Source of the DNA: CAZWUK01 sp964636685
GTDB taxonomy: Bacteria; Bacillota; Clostridia; Christensenellales; CAG-138
DNA length: 64,000 nucleotides
Assembly (NCBI GenBank): GCA_964636685.1
Contig: CAZWUK010000001.1
Location: 1-64,000 of the forward strand
Direction of reading: 5' to 3'
Below the pieces are notes generated by a model that saw nothing but the letters and a program-made list of their open reading frames with translations, ran no database searches and was not told the origin of the DNA. Every line of letters begins with the position of its first letter. The first letter of the stretch is position 1. Of the stretch, positions 41,586 to 50,059 are shown piece by piece. Made by a program: the position numbers and the translations under genes.

Positions 41586-41795
41586 TCAATCATCATGGAT
41601 GTCTTTTGTTTTTCGGTATCGAATGAGATTCACGATAGCAGCGGCGAGTGATACGAGCACCGTTGCGCCTTGCAGTATGACCAAGCCGTTTGCAATTCCG
41701 TAGCGACTTGCATTTCCGGCAAAGGTTATCGTGTATAGTATGGTTGCAACAAACCAGAGAATCGGAACAATGACCGGGGTCTTTTTACTTTTCAT
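41586..41795 (-). CDS. Small two-helix membrane protein
   Basis: A 69-residue protein with two hydrophobic helices (about 8-26 and 38-58), a Lys-rich start and a charged C-terminus. No family recognised. GGAGG lies six bases before the ATG at 41795, which supports real translation. It is 68 bases downstream of the uridine-kinase-like gene on the same strand. Confidence 0.7.
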   Translation of the reverse strand: MKSKKTPVIVPILWFVATILYTITFAGNASRYGIANGLVILQGATVLVSLAAAIVNLIRYRKTKDIHDD

Positions 41796-41863
41796 CGCAG
41801 TCCTCCTGCACCAATTCGTCGTTTCATCACAGGCGATGCCGTCGCTTGCCGTTGACCCAGCGC

Positions 41864-42541
41864 TTACAGTTCCTCCTCCTGCTGCTCCGCGACCGCGCAG
41901 CCCTGCTGTTTTTTCTCGTCTTCCTCAAAGCGTTCCGCCAGCAGCTTTGTTGTCAGATATGCCGAGATTGCGTCAATCGCCATACGGTTCTTTCCGCCGC
42001 GCATGACCGCAAAATCCGCATCGTTGATATAATTTGCCACATACCGCTCATACATGGGCTTTACGGTATCCAAATACTGCTCGTAAATATTATCGATGTT
42101 TCTACCGCGAACCTTGATGTCGCGTTTGATTCTCCGCAGCAGGCAAATATCGATGTCCACATGCAAATACACCTTGAGCGCCATCATTTTGCACAGGCGT
42201 TTGTCATGGAACATATGGATCCCCTCCAGGATCAGCACCTCCGGCGGCTGGATCAGCTCCGGTTTATCTGCCCGAAGGTGCGCGGCATAATCATAGCCTT
42301 TTGTCGTGATGGGGCGTCCGCTCAGCAGCATCTCCACATCGGAAAGCAGCGCGTCATGGTCAAAGCTGTCCGGCGCGTCATAGTTCAGCTTGCACCGCTG
42401 TTCAAACGGCAGCTCCGGATAGCTGCGATAATAGCAATCCTGCCCCATAATCGTACAGCTGCAAGTCATGGAATCCTGAATCCGCTTTGCCAAGGTGCTC
42501 TTTCCGCTGCCGCTCGCGCCACAAACGCCGACGATAATCAT
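41864..42541 (-). CDS. Uridine kinase-like phosphotransferase
   Basis: A 225-residue P-loop kinase of the uridine kinase/PRK group. Walker A is GASGSGKST near the N-terminus (residues ~7-15), GQDCYYR follows as in uridine kinases, then YDAPDSFDHD, ILEGIHMF and RIKRDIKVRGR. It should phosphorylate uridine/cytidine, but relatives act on other small molecules. The ATG at 42541 is used because GGAGG lies eight bases before it; a TTG two codons upstream would be too close. Confidence 0.85.
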   Translation of the reverse strand: MIIVGVCGASGSGKSTLAKRIQDSMTCSCTIMGQDCYYRSYPELPFEQRCKLNYDAPDSFDHDALLSDVEMLLSGRPITTKGYDYAAHLRADKPELIQPPEVLILEGIHMFHDKRLCKMMALKVYLHVDIDICLLRRIKRDIKVRGRNIDNIYEQYLDTVKPMYERYVANYINDADFAVMRGGKNRMAIDAISAYLTTKLLAERFEEDEKKQQGCAVAEQQEEEL

Positions 42542-42575
42542 CCGCAATTCCTCCGAAAATCTTTTATATCAAAAC

Positions 42576-42613
42576 AAGTATACCACAGTTCATCTCTGCG
42601 CTGTGGTATACTT
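42576..42613 (-). terminator. Hairpin between glnA and the uridine-kinase-like gene
   Basis: Perfect 13-base arms aagtataccacag / ctgtggtatactt, 12-base loop. It can end the glnA transcript; a TG-G-TATACT sequence within the downstream arm could also serve as a -10 element for the next gene. Confidence 0.6.
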
Positions 42614-42695
42614 TTTTTTAGTTTTTCGACATATTCGGAAACGGCGCGCAAAACGCGATCGCTTGGCGTATCAAAAGCCGCGTTATTGGAATCGA

Positions 42696-44816
42696 TCAGA
42701 CAATCTTAAACAGCATCTCGCCGTAAGACGGCAGCGGCCAGTAAGCTTTTCCGGTGATCGTCTCGAGCTTATCGACGGTGTTGCGAAGCTTATCCATGCC
42801 CGGCGCGACGGTATCCCGGAAGGCTGCCGCACGCTCATATGCGCTGCCCTCGTTCGTGAGCTTTGCCAGCGACGCGTCCAGCGCGTTTGCGGCAAGCCTG
42901 CATTCGTTGAGGCGCTTGTTGAGGTCGCGCAGCATCGCCGTCTGCCCGGGCGCCGCAACGCCGATGCTCTGCGCCTTTGCGACCGTATCGGTCAATACCG
43001 CGCTGTAATTTGCAACGCACGGCATGATGTTCTGTTTGGTGATCTTGAGCATTGTGACTGCTTCGATTTTTCCCGCGGTGGTATAGTTTTCCAGCGCGAT
43101 TTCATGGCGCGCCTGAATCTCCGTGTCATGGAATGTCCCCTGCTTGAGAAATACTGCGCGCACCTTCGAATCCGCAAACGCCTCCAGCGCGTCCACCGTA
43201 TTGTCGATGTTGGGCAGGCCGCGTTTTTTTGCCTCCTGCGTCCATGCAGGGTCGTAGTTGTTGCCGTTGAATACGACGCGGGAATGCTTTTTAAACGCAT
43301 CTCCGATTACCTTCTGCCAAGCGGCAACGCTGCCGTCGGAAGCCTCCAGCGCGTTTGCAATCCGCTCCAAGCTTTCGGCAACGATGGTGTTCAGCACCGT
43401 GTTCGGCAATCCCAGCGACTGTGAGGAGCCAACCATGCGAAATTCAAACTTGTTGCCCGTGAAAGCAAAGGGCGACGTGCGGTTGCGGTCGGTGTCGTCC
43501 TTGTGAATGATTGAAGCGGTCGAAACGCCGATGTTGACCATTTCCTTGGCATGGGGCGCAATTCCGTCGCCCGCGGCCAACGCTTCGATCTCCGAGAGCA
43601 GCTGGTTGCCCGTAAACACCGAGATGATTGGCGTGGGTGCTTCGTGTCCGCCCAGACGGCGCTCGTTGCCGATGCTCGCGCAGGACAAGCGCAGCATGTT
43701 GGCGTATTCATCCACCGCCGCAATAACGGCGATCAAGAACGTGAAGAAAACGCGGTTGCTCTCATCGTCTTTGCCATGCTTGAGCAGATTTCTGCCGTCG
43801 GAGGTAGACAAAGACCAGTTGTTATGCTTTCCGCTGCCGTTTACATTGTCAAACGGCTTCTCATGCAGCAGGCAGGTCAAGCCGTGTCTGTCCGCTACGC
43901 GGCGCATCACCTCCATGGTAATCTGGTTATGATCCACCGCAACGTTCGCGGAAACGAACAGCGGCGCCATCTCATACTGTGACGGAGCGACCTCGTTGTG
44001 CTCGGTTTTGCAGGGGACGCCCATGCGCCACAAGGCTTCGTTGAGATCCCGCATGTAGGCGATCACGCGCTCCGGCGTCGCGGCATAATACTGATCGGAA
44101 AGCTCCTGTCCCTTTGCCGGCGGCGTCCCAAAAAGCGTTCTGCCGGTATAAACCAAATCCTTGCGTCGCATAAAGCTTTTTTTATCGATCAGGAAATATT
44201 CCTGTTCCGCTCCCACGGTGGCGATCACGCGCTTTGCCTTGGTATCGCCGAGACAGCGCAGTACCCGGAGCGCCTGCTTATTGAGCGCATCCATGGAACG
44301 CAGCAGGGGCGTTTTTTCATCAAGCGCTTCACCCGAATAAGCGCAAAATGCCGTCGGGATGCAAAGGCAGGCCGTTCCGTTGGCGTCGCGTTTGATAAAG
44401 GCCGGGCTGGTACAATCCCACGTGGTATACCCGCGCGCTTCAAAGGTGGCGCGAAGACCGCCGGACGGGAACGACGAGCCATCCGCTTCGCCCTTAATCA
44501 GCGCCTTTGCGGAAAACGAAAGGATCGGCGTCCGCCCCAGCTGGTGGATATCCAGGAACGTATCGCGCTTTTCCGCCGTAGCGCCCGTCATCGGCTGAAA
44601 CCAATGCGTAAAATGGGAAGCGCCCTTCTCAAGCGCCCAGTCCATCATCGCCTTGGCAACTTGATCCGCCGTTTCAAATTTTAGAGCGGTTCCTTCCTCC
44701 ACGGTCATTTGCAGATCATTATAAATCTCCGGCGCCAACCGCAGCTTCATCACCTCGTCTGAAAAAACGTCTTCGCCAAAACATCCGTAGATTGCGGTAT
44801 CTGTAATCTCGGTCAT
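42696..44816 (-). CDS. glnN: Glutamine synthetase type III
   Basis: A 706-residue GSIII enzyme that makes glutamine from glutamate, ammonia and ATP. It carries the GSIII-specific HWFQPMTGATAEKRDTF block, VGAEQEYFLID (metal-binding Glu), KTEHNEVAPSQYEMAPLF and NGSGKHNNWS (nucleotide and glutamate site). The length fits GSIII (about 700) rather than GSI. The start at 44816 is preferred because AGGTGAG lies about eight bases upstream. The gene stands alone behind a sigma-A promoter and a repeat-containing AT-rich region; no glnR or glnB is seen nearby. Confidence 0.95.
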   Translation of the reverse strand: MTEITDTAIYGCFGEDVFSDEVMKLRLAPEIYNDLQMTVEEGTALKFETADQVAKAMMDWALEKGASHFTHWFQPMTGATAEKRDTFLDIHQLGRTPILSFSAKALIKGEADGSSFPSGGLRATFEARGYTTWDCTSPAFIKRDANGTACLCIPTAFCAYSGEALDEKTPLLRSMDALNKQALRVLRCLGDTKAKRVIATVGAEQEYFLIDKKSFMRRKDLVYTGRTLFGTPPAKGQELSDQYYAATPERVIAYMRDLNEALWRMGVPCKTEHNEVAPSQYEMAPLFVSANVAVDHNQITMEVMRRVADRHGLTCLLHEKPFDNVNGSGKHNNWSLSTSDGRNLLKHGKDDESNRVFFTFLIAVIAAVDEYANMLRLSCASIGNERRLGGHEAPTPIISVFTGNQLLSEIEALAAGDGIAPHAKEMVNIGVSTASIIHKDDTDRNRTSPFAFTGNKFEFRMVGSSQSLGLPNTVLNTIVAESLERIANALEASDGSVAAWQKVIGDAFKKHSRVVFNGNNYDPAWTQEAKKRGLPNIDNTVDALEAFADSKVRAVFLKQGTFHDTEIQARHEIALENYTTAGKIEAVTMLKITKQNIMPCVANYSAVLTDTVAKAQSIGVAAPGQTAMLRDLNKRLNECRLAANALDASLAKLTNEGSAYERAAAFRDTVAPGMDKLRNTVDKLETITGKAYWPLPSYGEMLFKIV

Positions 44817-44854
44817 TCCAATTCTCACCTGCTTGCTTTAAAAATAATGGAGTT

Positions 44855-44883
44855 ACAATAGCATATCAGAGAAGTAATTGCAA
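44855..44883 (-). promoter_or_regulatory. Sigma-A promoter of glnN
   Basis: TTGCAA, 17-base spacer, TATTGT preceded by TGC (extended -10) on the minus strand. Confidence 0.75.
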
Positions 44884-44944
44884 TAGTTTTTTGCAAGTTT
44901 TGTATATAAAAACGTGTTTGCGTGGATAATTTTTATTACTATTC

Positions 44945-45003
44945 GATCATATTTACTAATTTTGTGGTTTGTTATATCTGTTTTTTGATCGTTTTTACTA
45001 ATT
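44945..45003. repeat. Pair of 17-base direct repeats upstream of glnN
   Basis: GATCATATTTACTAATT at 44945-44961 and GATCGTTTTTACTAATT at 44987-45003 match at 15 of 17 bases, 42 bases apart (four helical turns), in a strongly AT-rich stretch between the rplL terminator and the glnN promoter. The remainder of 44884-45103 has no gene. They could bind a nitrogen regulator. Confidence 0.55.
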
Positions 45004-45103
45004 CGTCATTTTCGATCGCCGTTAGTGCTTTTGGGGTTACAAAACGAGTCCGTGGCGGAATCGAATGACGCTGCGGGAGCCGAATTTACATCTTACAGCA
45101 CAA

Positions 45104-45137
45104 AACAGCCGGTATGGTCAATCCCATACCGGCTGTT
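45104..45137 (-). terminator. Terminator after rplL
   Basis: Perfect 14-base arms aacagccggtatgg / ccataccggctgtt with T-rich tail on the minus strand. Confidence 0.9.
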
Positions 45138-45156
45138 ATAACCCGAATTATTCTGC

Positions 45157-45525
45157 TTATTTGAGTTCTGCGGTCGCGCCAACTTCCTTGAAAGAGGCAA
45201 CCATCTTCTCGGCTTCTTCCTTGGCAACGGCTTCCTTGACGGTCTTGGGCGCGCCATCGACCACATCTTTGGCTTCTTTGAGGCCCAGTCCGGTCAGCTC
45301 GCGGACAACCTTGATAACCTTGATCTTCTCGGGGCCGACTTCCTTCAGAACCACGTCGAACTCGGTCTTTTCTTCCACCGCTTCTGCGGCGGCGGCTACC
45401 GGTGCTGCAGACACTGCGGCCGCGGCTGCGGATACGCCAAATTCTTCTTCCAGTGCTTTCACAAGCTCGCTGAGCTCAAGAACGGACATTGCTTTAATAT
45501 CAGCAATCAGTTTTTCCTTATCCAT
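45157..45525 (-). CDS. rplL: 50S ribosomal protein L7/L12
   Basis: A 122-residue L7/L12 stalk protein. The N-terminal dimerisation region ([30 protein letters not shown]), Ala-rich hinge and C-terminal domain with [24 protein letters not shown] are typical. It binds elongation factors on the ribosome and is carried in several copies on L10. It is the last gene of the rplJ-rplL unit and is followed by a strong terminator rather than rpoB. Confidence 0.97.
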   Translation of the reverse strand: MDKEKLIADIKAMSVLELSELVKALEEEFGVSAAAAAVSAAPVAAAAEAVEEKTEFDVVLKEVGPEKIKVIKVVRELTGLGLKEAKDVVDGAPKTVKEAVAKEEAEKMVASFKEVGATAELK

Positions 45526-45592
45526 TGATGAAATCCTCCATAAAATTTTGTGCGGTCATTGCCGCCAGTTTTTTTTGTAATTTACGCGGCAA

Positions 45593-46105
45593 TTATTCCG
45601 CGGCGCCTTCGCCCATCTTCTTGGCGATCTGATCGAGCACAATTGCGAGACCGGAGACCGGACTCATCATGCTGCCCAACATACGTGCGATCAGCACGTC
45701 GCGGGACGGCAGATCCGCAATCGCATTCATGTCTGCTGCATTCGTGACGGAGCCTTCGACGATACCGCCTTTCAGCTCGCACTTTTTCAGCTTCTTGATG
45801 GATTCCTTCAGAATCTTTGCCGGAGCCACCGCGTCGTCATAGCTAATGGCGAATGCGGAAGGCCCGTGCAGCATGTCTTTGATGGAAGCATCAATCCCCG
45901 CCGCTTCGCAGGCACGTGCAACGATGTGGTTCTTTAAAACCGCATAATCGACGTTGGCTGCGCGCAGCTGATTGCGAAGCCCGGTGTCCTCCTCGACCGT
46001 CAGTCCTCGATAATCGAACACGACGACGGAAGCGGCCTTCTGGATCTTTTCGGTGATCTCAGCGACCTGAGCGGCCTTTGCTGCAATATTTTGCTGGTTT
46101 GCCAT
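45593..46105 (-). CDS. rplJ: 50S ribosomal protein L10
   Basis: A 170-residue L10 (bL10). The N-terminal rRNA-binding half (VVFDYRGLTVEEDTGLRNQLR, YAVLKNHIVARACEAAG) and the C-terminal L12-binding helix are recognisable. AGGAGGTG precedes the ATG. A ~130-base leader with its own promoter precedes it, the place where L10 binds its own mRNA to repress translation. Confidence 0.96.
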   Translation of the reverse strand: MANQQNIAAKAAQVAEITEKIQKAASVVVFDYRGLTVEEDTGLRNQLRAANVDYAVLKNHIVARACEAAGIDASIKDMLHGPSAFAISYDDAVAPAKILKESIKKLKKCELKGGIVEGSVTNAADMNAIADLPSRDVLIARMLGSMMSPVSGLAIVLDQIAKKMGEGAAE

Positions 46106-46236
46106 GGTGTAGTTTCACCTCCTCAATGAAAAATCCCCTCGCCGCAAGACGAGAGGATAGAAAAGCATTTTTGCTTTTCACCTCGGCAGGATTTACGCAT
46201 TTGCATGCTACCGGCTGTCTACGGCGAATTTTTATC
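46106..46236 (-). ncRNA. L10 leader (autoregulatory 5' region of rplJ-rplL)
   Basis: From the predicted start near 46236 to the rplJ ATG the RNA folds into several hairpins. One, cctctcg / cgagggg followed by attttt (about 46138-46160), is terminator-like and lies just before the ribosome site. Position and shape fit the known L10 leader family; the sequence match was not tested. Confidence 0.7.
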
Positions 46237-46242
46237 TTGACT

Positions 46243-46271
46243 ATAATACCATAGATCAAGATACCTGTCAA
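46243..46271 (-). promoter_or_regulatory. Sigma-A promoter of rplJ-rplL
   Basis: Perfect TTGACA, 17-base spacer, TATTAT preceded by TGG, on the minus strand, within the rplA-rplJ gap. Confidence 0.85.
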
Positions 46272-46302
46272 TGCGCCGTTTGACGCATCGACAGTTTTTA
46301 GA

Positions 46303-46992
46303 TTAGAACCTCACGGGGTTGAACTTGACGCCCGGGCCCATGCAGCTGGACAGCACCACGCTCTTGAGGTAGGTGCCCTTTGCGGCGGACGGCTTTGCTT
46401 TGATGATGGCTTCCATCAGCGTGTTCAGGTTCTCCTCCAGCTTGTCCGCGCCAAAGGACTTTTTGCCAATGGGGCAGTGGATGATGCTGGTCTTGTCCAC
46501 GCGGTATTCCACCTTACCGGCCTTGATCTCGGCAATGGCCTTCGCCACATCCATGGTGACTGTGCCGCTCTTGGGGTTCGGCATCAGGCCCTTGGGGCCG
46601 AGCACACGACCGATGCGTCCGACGACGCCCATCATATCCGGGGTCGCAACGCAAACGTCGAAGTCAAACCAGTTCTCGGTCTGGATCTTCTTGACCATAT
46701 CCTCGTCGCCTACGTAATCGGCGCCGGCCTCCAGTGCCTCATGCGCCTTGTCGGCCTTTGCAAAGACCAATACGCGAACGTTCTTGCCGGTACCGTGGGG
46801 CAGGACTACTGCGCCGCGAACCTGCTGGTCTGCGTGACGGGGATCGACGCCCAAACGAACGGCGACCTCGATGGTCTCATCGAACTTTGCCTTTGCGCTG
46901 TCAAGGACGAGATCCAAGCCTTCACGGACATCGTACTGCTTTGCGTTGTCGATGTTCTTCTTGCTGTCGATATAATGCTTACCGTGCTTCAT
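46303..46992 (-). CDS. rplA: 50S ribosomal protein L1
   Basis: A 229-residue L1 (uL1). Key stretches are [35 protein letters not shown] near the N-terminus, [11 protein letters not shown] in the middle and [18 protein letters not shown] at the C-terminus. L1 binds 23S rRNA at the exit-site stalk and can repress its own operon. It is 12 bases after rplK. Confidence 0.97.
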   Translation of the reverse strand: MKHGKHYIDSKKNIDNAKQYDVREGLDLVLDSAKAKFDETIEVAVRLGVDPRHADQQVRGAVVLPHGTGKNVRVLVFAKADKAHEALEAGADYVGDEDMVKKIQTENWFDFDVCVATPDMMGVVGRIGRVLGPKGLMPNPKSGTVTMDVAKAIAEIKAGKVEYRVDKTSIIHCPIGKKSFGADKLEENLNTLMEAIIKAKPSAAKGTYLKSVVLSSCMGPGVKFNPVRF

Positions 46993-47004
46993 CTTCGTCC
47001 TCCC

Positions 47005-47430
47005 TTAGTCCCCGACCACAACGCCCATCGAGCGGGCGGTGCCGGCGATCATGCTCATTGCGGATTCGACGCTTGCGGCGTTGAGATCCTTCATCTTGAG
47101 CTCCGCGATCTCCTTGACCTGCGCCTTGGTGATCGTTGCGACCTTGTTCTTGTTCGGCGCGCCGGAAGCGGTGTCAATGCCGCATGCCTTCTTAATCAGG
47201 ATGGCGGCCGGCGGCGTCTTGGTAACGAAAGAGAAGGAACGATCCTGATAGACCGTAATCACGACGGGGATGATAAGCCCCGCCTGTTTATTCGTTCTCT
47301 CGTTGAATTCTTTGCAGAACCCCATGATGTTCACGCCGTGCTGACCCAGTGCGGGGCCGACCGGCGGTGCGGGCGTCGCCTTGCCCGCGGGGATTTGCAG
47401 CTTAATGAAGCCAGTGATTTTCTTTGCCAT
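47005..47430 (-). CDS. rplK: 50S ribosomal protein L11
   Basis: A 141-residue L11 (uL11). The N-terminal [28 protein letters not shown] and C-terminal [10 protein letters not shown] motifs are diagnostic. It binds the GTPase-associated region of 23S rRNA. It follows nusG after 109 bases that hold a stem-loop (about 47489-47519) in which cttatt-ggcgca pairs with tgcgcc-aataag. Confidence 0.97.
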   Translation of the reverse strand: MAKKITGFIKLQIPAGKATPAPPVGPALGQHGVNIMGFCKEFNERTNKQAGLIIPVVITVYQDRSFSFVTKTPPAAILIKKACGIDTASGAPNKNKVATITKAQVKEIAELKMKDLNAASVESAMSMIAGTARSMGVVVGD

Positions 47431-47539
47431 TGCAGTTCCCTCCGTATTATTTTTGGTGGTGCGAGCGGGGTGCCTCCCCCTCCCACATCTTATTCAGGCG
47501 CAGACTGCGCCAAATAAGCTTGATACAGCTTGTCCGGGC

Positions 47540-48115
47540 TCAGAGCTTCTGAACCTGAACAAAATCCAGCTCGACAGGCGTTTCGCGGCCAAACATAGAA
47601 ACGGTCAGCTTTACTTTCTGACGTTCCACATCCAACTGCTCCACCTTGCCGATGAAGTTTTCCAGCGGGCCGGAAATAACGCGGACGTTTTCGCCCACCT
47701 CGATGTTGAGCACGATCGGGATGCGCTCTACGCCCATTGCCGTCACTTCCTCGTCGGAAAGGGGCACGGGCTTGCTTCCCGGGCCGACAAAGCCGGTCAC
47801 GCCGCGTGTGTTGCGAACAACATACCAAGCGCGGGGATTCATCACGAGGTCGATTGTCGTACCGCCCTCAGCGCGTTCCTTTTCCACAACATCGACCAGC
47901 ATCTTGACCATCACATAACCGGGATAGACCTTCCGCTGGGTAACTTTGCGCTTGCCCGTCGGCAAAACTTCGATGGTCTCCTCCGTAGGGTACTTAACCT
48001 CCAGGATAATATCCTGCAGACCCAGATTCTCCACAGACTTTTCAAGGTCTTCCTTGACCTTGTTTTCATACCCGGAATAGGTATGTACCACGTACCATTT
48101 TGCTTCCTGGTTCAT
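47540..48115 (-). CDS. nusG: Transcription termination/antitermination factor NusG
   Basis: A 191-residue NusG. The N-terminal NGN domain starts AKWYVVHTYSGYENKVKEDLEK and includes the KVYPGYVMVKM strand and RNTRGVTGFVG; the KOW domain is near GENVRVISGPLENFIGKVE. It binds RNA polymerase during elongation. The gene lies four bases after secE, the standard order. Confidence 0.97.
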   Translation of the reverse strand: MNQEAKWYVVHTYSGYENKVKEDLEKSVENLGLQDIILEVKYPTEETIEVLPTGKRKVTQRKVYPGYVMVKMLVDVVEKERAEGGTTIDLVMNPRAWYVVRNTRGVTGFVGPGSKPVPLSDEEVTAMGVERIPIVLNIEVGENVRVISGPLENFIGKVEQLDVERQKVKLTVSMFGRETPVELDFVQVQKL

Positions 48116-48119
48116 ATCC

Positions 48120-48371
48120 TTACCCGATCTTCAGCGACGTCAGCGCGCCAATTCCGGAGGAGAATGCCAGATCGAGCACATAGATCAATGCGGCCATCGC
48201 AAGCACGAAAACCACAACCGCAACCGTATGCGAAAGCAGTTCCTTGCCGGTCAGCCACGTGAGTTTTTTCAGCTCGCCGAACATTTCGCGGAAATAGCGA
48301 ATCGGATGAAAACGCCGCTCTTTCTTGTCCTTCTTGACCTTCTTATCGGTCTTTTTTTCGGTCGTTGCCAT
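48120..48371 (-). CDS. secE: Preprotein translocase subunit SecE
   Basis: An 83-residue single-helix SecE: a Lys-rich cytoplasmic start, the conserved amphipathic RYFREMFGELKKLTWLTGKELL and one transmembrane helix (residues ~49-68). It stabilises SecY in the export channel. The start at 48371 has AAGGAG three bases upstream; longer in-frame readings include rpmG sequence in another frame. Confidence 0.93.
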   Translation of the reverse strand: MATTEKKTDKKVKKDKKERRFHPIRYFREMFGELKKLTWLTGKELLSHTVAVVVFVLAMAALIYVLDLAFSSGIGALTSLKIG

Positions 48372-48387
48372 AAGCTCCTTCTTTCCC

Positions 48388-48537
48388 TTACTTCGATTCT
48401 CTGTGCAGGGTATGTTTGCGGCAGAATCTGCAGTACTTGTTGAACTCAAGGCGATCGGGATCGTTCTTTTTGTTCTTAAACGTGTTGTAGTTTCTCTGCT
48501 TGCACTCTGTGCAGGCCAATGTGATCTTAACGCGCAT
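48388..48537 (-). CDS. rpmG: 50S ribosomal protein L33
   Basis: A 49-residue L33 (bL33). The protein begins [17 protein letters not shown] and carries four cysteines C9, C12, C36 and C39 as a zinc ribbon (zinc-containing form), ending [15 protein letters not shown] precedes the ATG by eight bases. It starts the rpmG-secE-nusG-rplK-rplA unit. Confidence 0.95.
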   Translation of the reverse strand: MRVKITLACTECKQRNYNTFKNKKNDPDRLEFNKYCRFCRKHTLHRESK

Positions 48538-48604
48538 TTTGAAAGCCCCTCCATTTAATAAGGTCAAAGCATCTTAAATAAGCCCCTTTCGGGGGCACCT
48601 TAAT

Positions 48605-48633
48605 AAGGTACCATAACGAGTCGTCCATGTCAA
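48605..48633 (-). promoter_or_regulatory. Sigma-A promoter of the rpmG-secE-nusG unit
   Basis: TTGACA, 17-base spacer, TACCTT preceded by TGG on the minus strand. A gcccc/ggggc hairpin (about 48578-48595) follows in the leader. Confidence 0.65.
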
Positions 48634-48727
48634 CCGCAATTTTCATAAAAGCCCGCCCTAAGACCGGCGTTTTTTCCGATCCGCGGGTTAAAAAGGCAAT
48701 GTGAAAATCTCGCGCGGCCTCCCGCTA

Positions 48728-50059
48728 TCATTTGCCGGCGACGTTCAGCTTGTCAAACAGAATGCTCGGCGACGCGCTGTATGTCCCGGACGGAAGCGTA
48801 AATTTCATGTCGCTGCCCACCGCGATAACGTTCTGCAGCATTGCAAGGAAGTTGCCCGCCAATGTAATCTGTGCGACCGAACCCGTCACCTGCCCGTTCT
48901 CCACACGCTGTCCGGCGGCCTTGAGCGAAAAATCGCCGGAAATTGCGTCCAGACCTGCGTGCAGTCCTTCCAGCTCCGTAATAATAAGACCGTCGCCCAT
49001 TTCTTCCGTCAACGCGCGAAGGCTCTGCTTGCCCGGCGCAATGCACAGTACGCTTGCGCCCACGCCGACTGCGGAAGCAGCCGACGGCCGCACGCCGTTG
49101 CCCGTCGAAGCAACGCCCGCCTTTTTCGCGGTTTTCAGATTGTGCAGGAGCGTTTTGAGCACGCCGTTTTCCACCAGCGCCTTTTTGTAACACGGCGTAC
49201 CCTCGTCGTCAAAGGCACGCGGCGCAATCGGATGGAACGGATCGTCGAAGATGGTGATCTTTTCGTCCGCAATCTTTTCCCCTTCTCTGTTTGCAAGCAG
49301 GGAGCAACCCTTTTGCGCTTCATCTGCGGAAAACATACCGAGGAACGCTTCCATCAGATCCGCCATCGCGGTGTTTCGAAGGATGACGCGATATGCGCCC
49401 GAAGGCACCGGCTCTGCGCCGAACTTTTCGGCCGCCTCCGCAACCGCTTCTCTGGCACAGCCCTCGACGTCGGCGGCGTCCGTTCCGGAGCGGAACACAA
49501 GCCCCGTTCGAACCTCGCCGTCCTGCTCGAGGATTGGCTGCACATAGCAGTAATCCATGCCGTCGGTACGCTCCGCGGAAAGCCCCAGCGTGTTGTAGAT
49601 GCCGATGCTGCCCGTGGAGGAGCCAACCTCGCAGTAGGATACCCGTTTGACGCGCGGATCTGCCGCCAGAGCGGTTTTTTCCATGCGCTTGGCAAGATCG
49701 ATCTTCTCCTGCTCGGAAAGCTTTGAGAGGGCTCCCTGCGTCGTCTGGACGGTCTGATATGTACAGCGTCCCTGCATGGGATGCTCGTCTGCGATCTCGA
49801 TGGCGCGTGCGTTTTCCATGGCACGCTGCACCAGCGCGACCGGATCTTCCGGATGCTCGGTGTACGCATAGCCGTTTTTCCCGTTCACCTGCACGCGAAG
49901 GCTCAAACCACCCTGCGTGCTGACGGCATATCGATCCAGCTCGCCGTTCAGCACTGTCGCTTCAAAGGAATCCGACTTGGCAGAATAGGTTTCCGCCGCC
50001 TCGCAGCCATGTGAGAGCGCAAGCTCCAGCAGTTTTTTTTCAAATACGCGGTCTTCCAT
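48728..50059 (-). CDS. pmbA: PmbA/TldE-type modulator protease subunit
   Basis: A 443-residue member of the TldD/PmbA family lacking the metal motif, hence the TldE/PmbA partner. Recognisable segments are GGLSLRVQVNGKNGYAYTEHPED, GSIGIYNTLGLSAERTDG and GDFSLKAAGQRVENGQVTGSVAQITLAGN near the C-terminus. With TldD it forms a heterodimeric protease that degrades unfolded or modified peptides (antitoxin CcdA, microcin B17 in E. coli). The start at 50059 overlaps the tldD stop by one base, showing coupling. Confidence 0.92.
   Translation of the reverse strand: MEDRVFEKKLLELALSHGCEAAETYSAKSDSFEATVLNGELDRYAVSTQGGLSLRVQVNGKNGYAYTEHPEDPVALVQRAMENARAIEIADEHPMQGRCTYQTVQTTQGALSKLSEQEKIDLAKRMEKTALAADPRVKRVSYCEVGSSTGSIGIYNTLGLSAERTDGMDYCYVQPILEQDGEVRTGLVFRSGTDAADVEGCAREAVAEAAEKFGAEPVPSGAYRVILRNTAMADLMEAFLGMFSADEAQKGCSLLANREGEKIADEKITIFDDPFHPIAPRAFDDEGTPCYKKALVENGVLKTLLHNLKTAKKAGVASTGNGVRPSAASAVGVGASVLCIAPGKQSLRALTEEMGDGLIITELEGLHAGLDAISGDFSLKAAGQRVENGQVTGSVAQITLAGNFLAMLQNVIAVGSDMKFTLPSGTYSASPSILFDKLNVAGK

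Noticed and set aside
42576..42613. Palindrome as a regulator operator for the uridine-kinase-like gene
   Set aside because: Possible, but the stem-loop geometry with a 12-base loop and position just after glnN fit a terminator better; no matching site was seen elsewhere.
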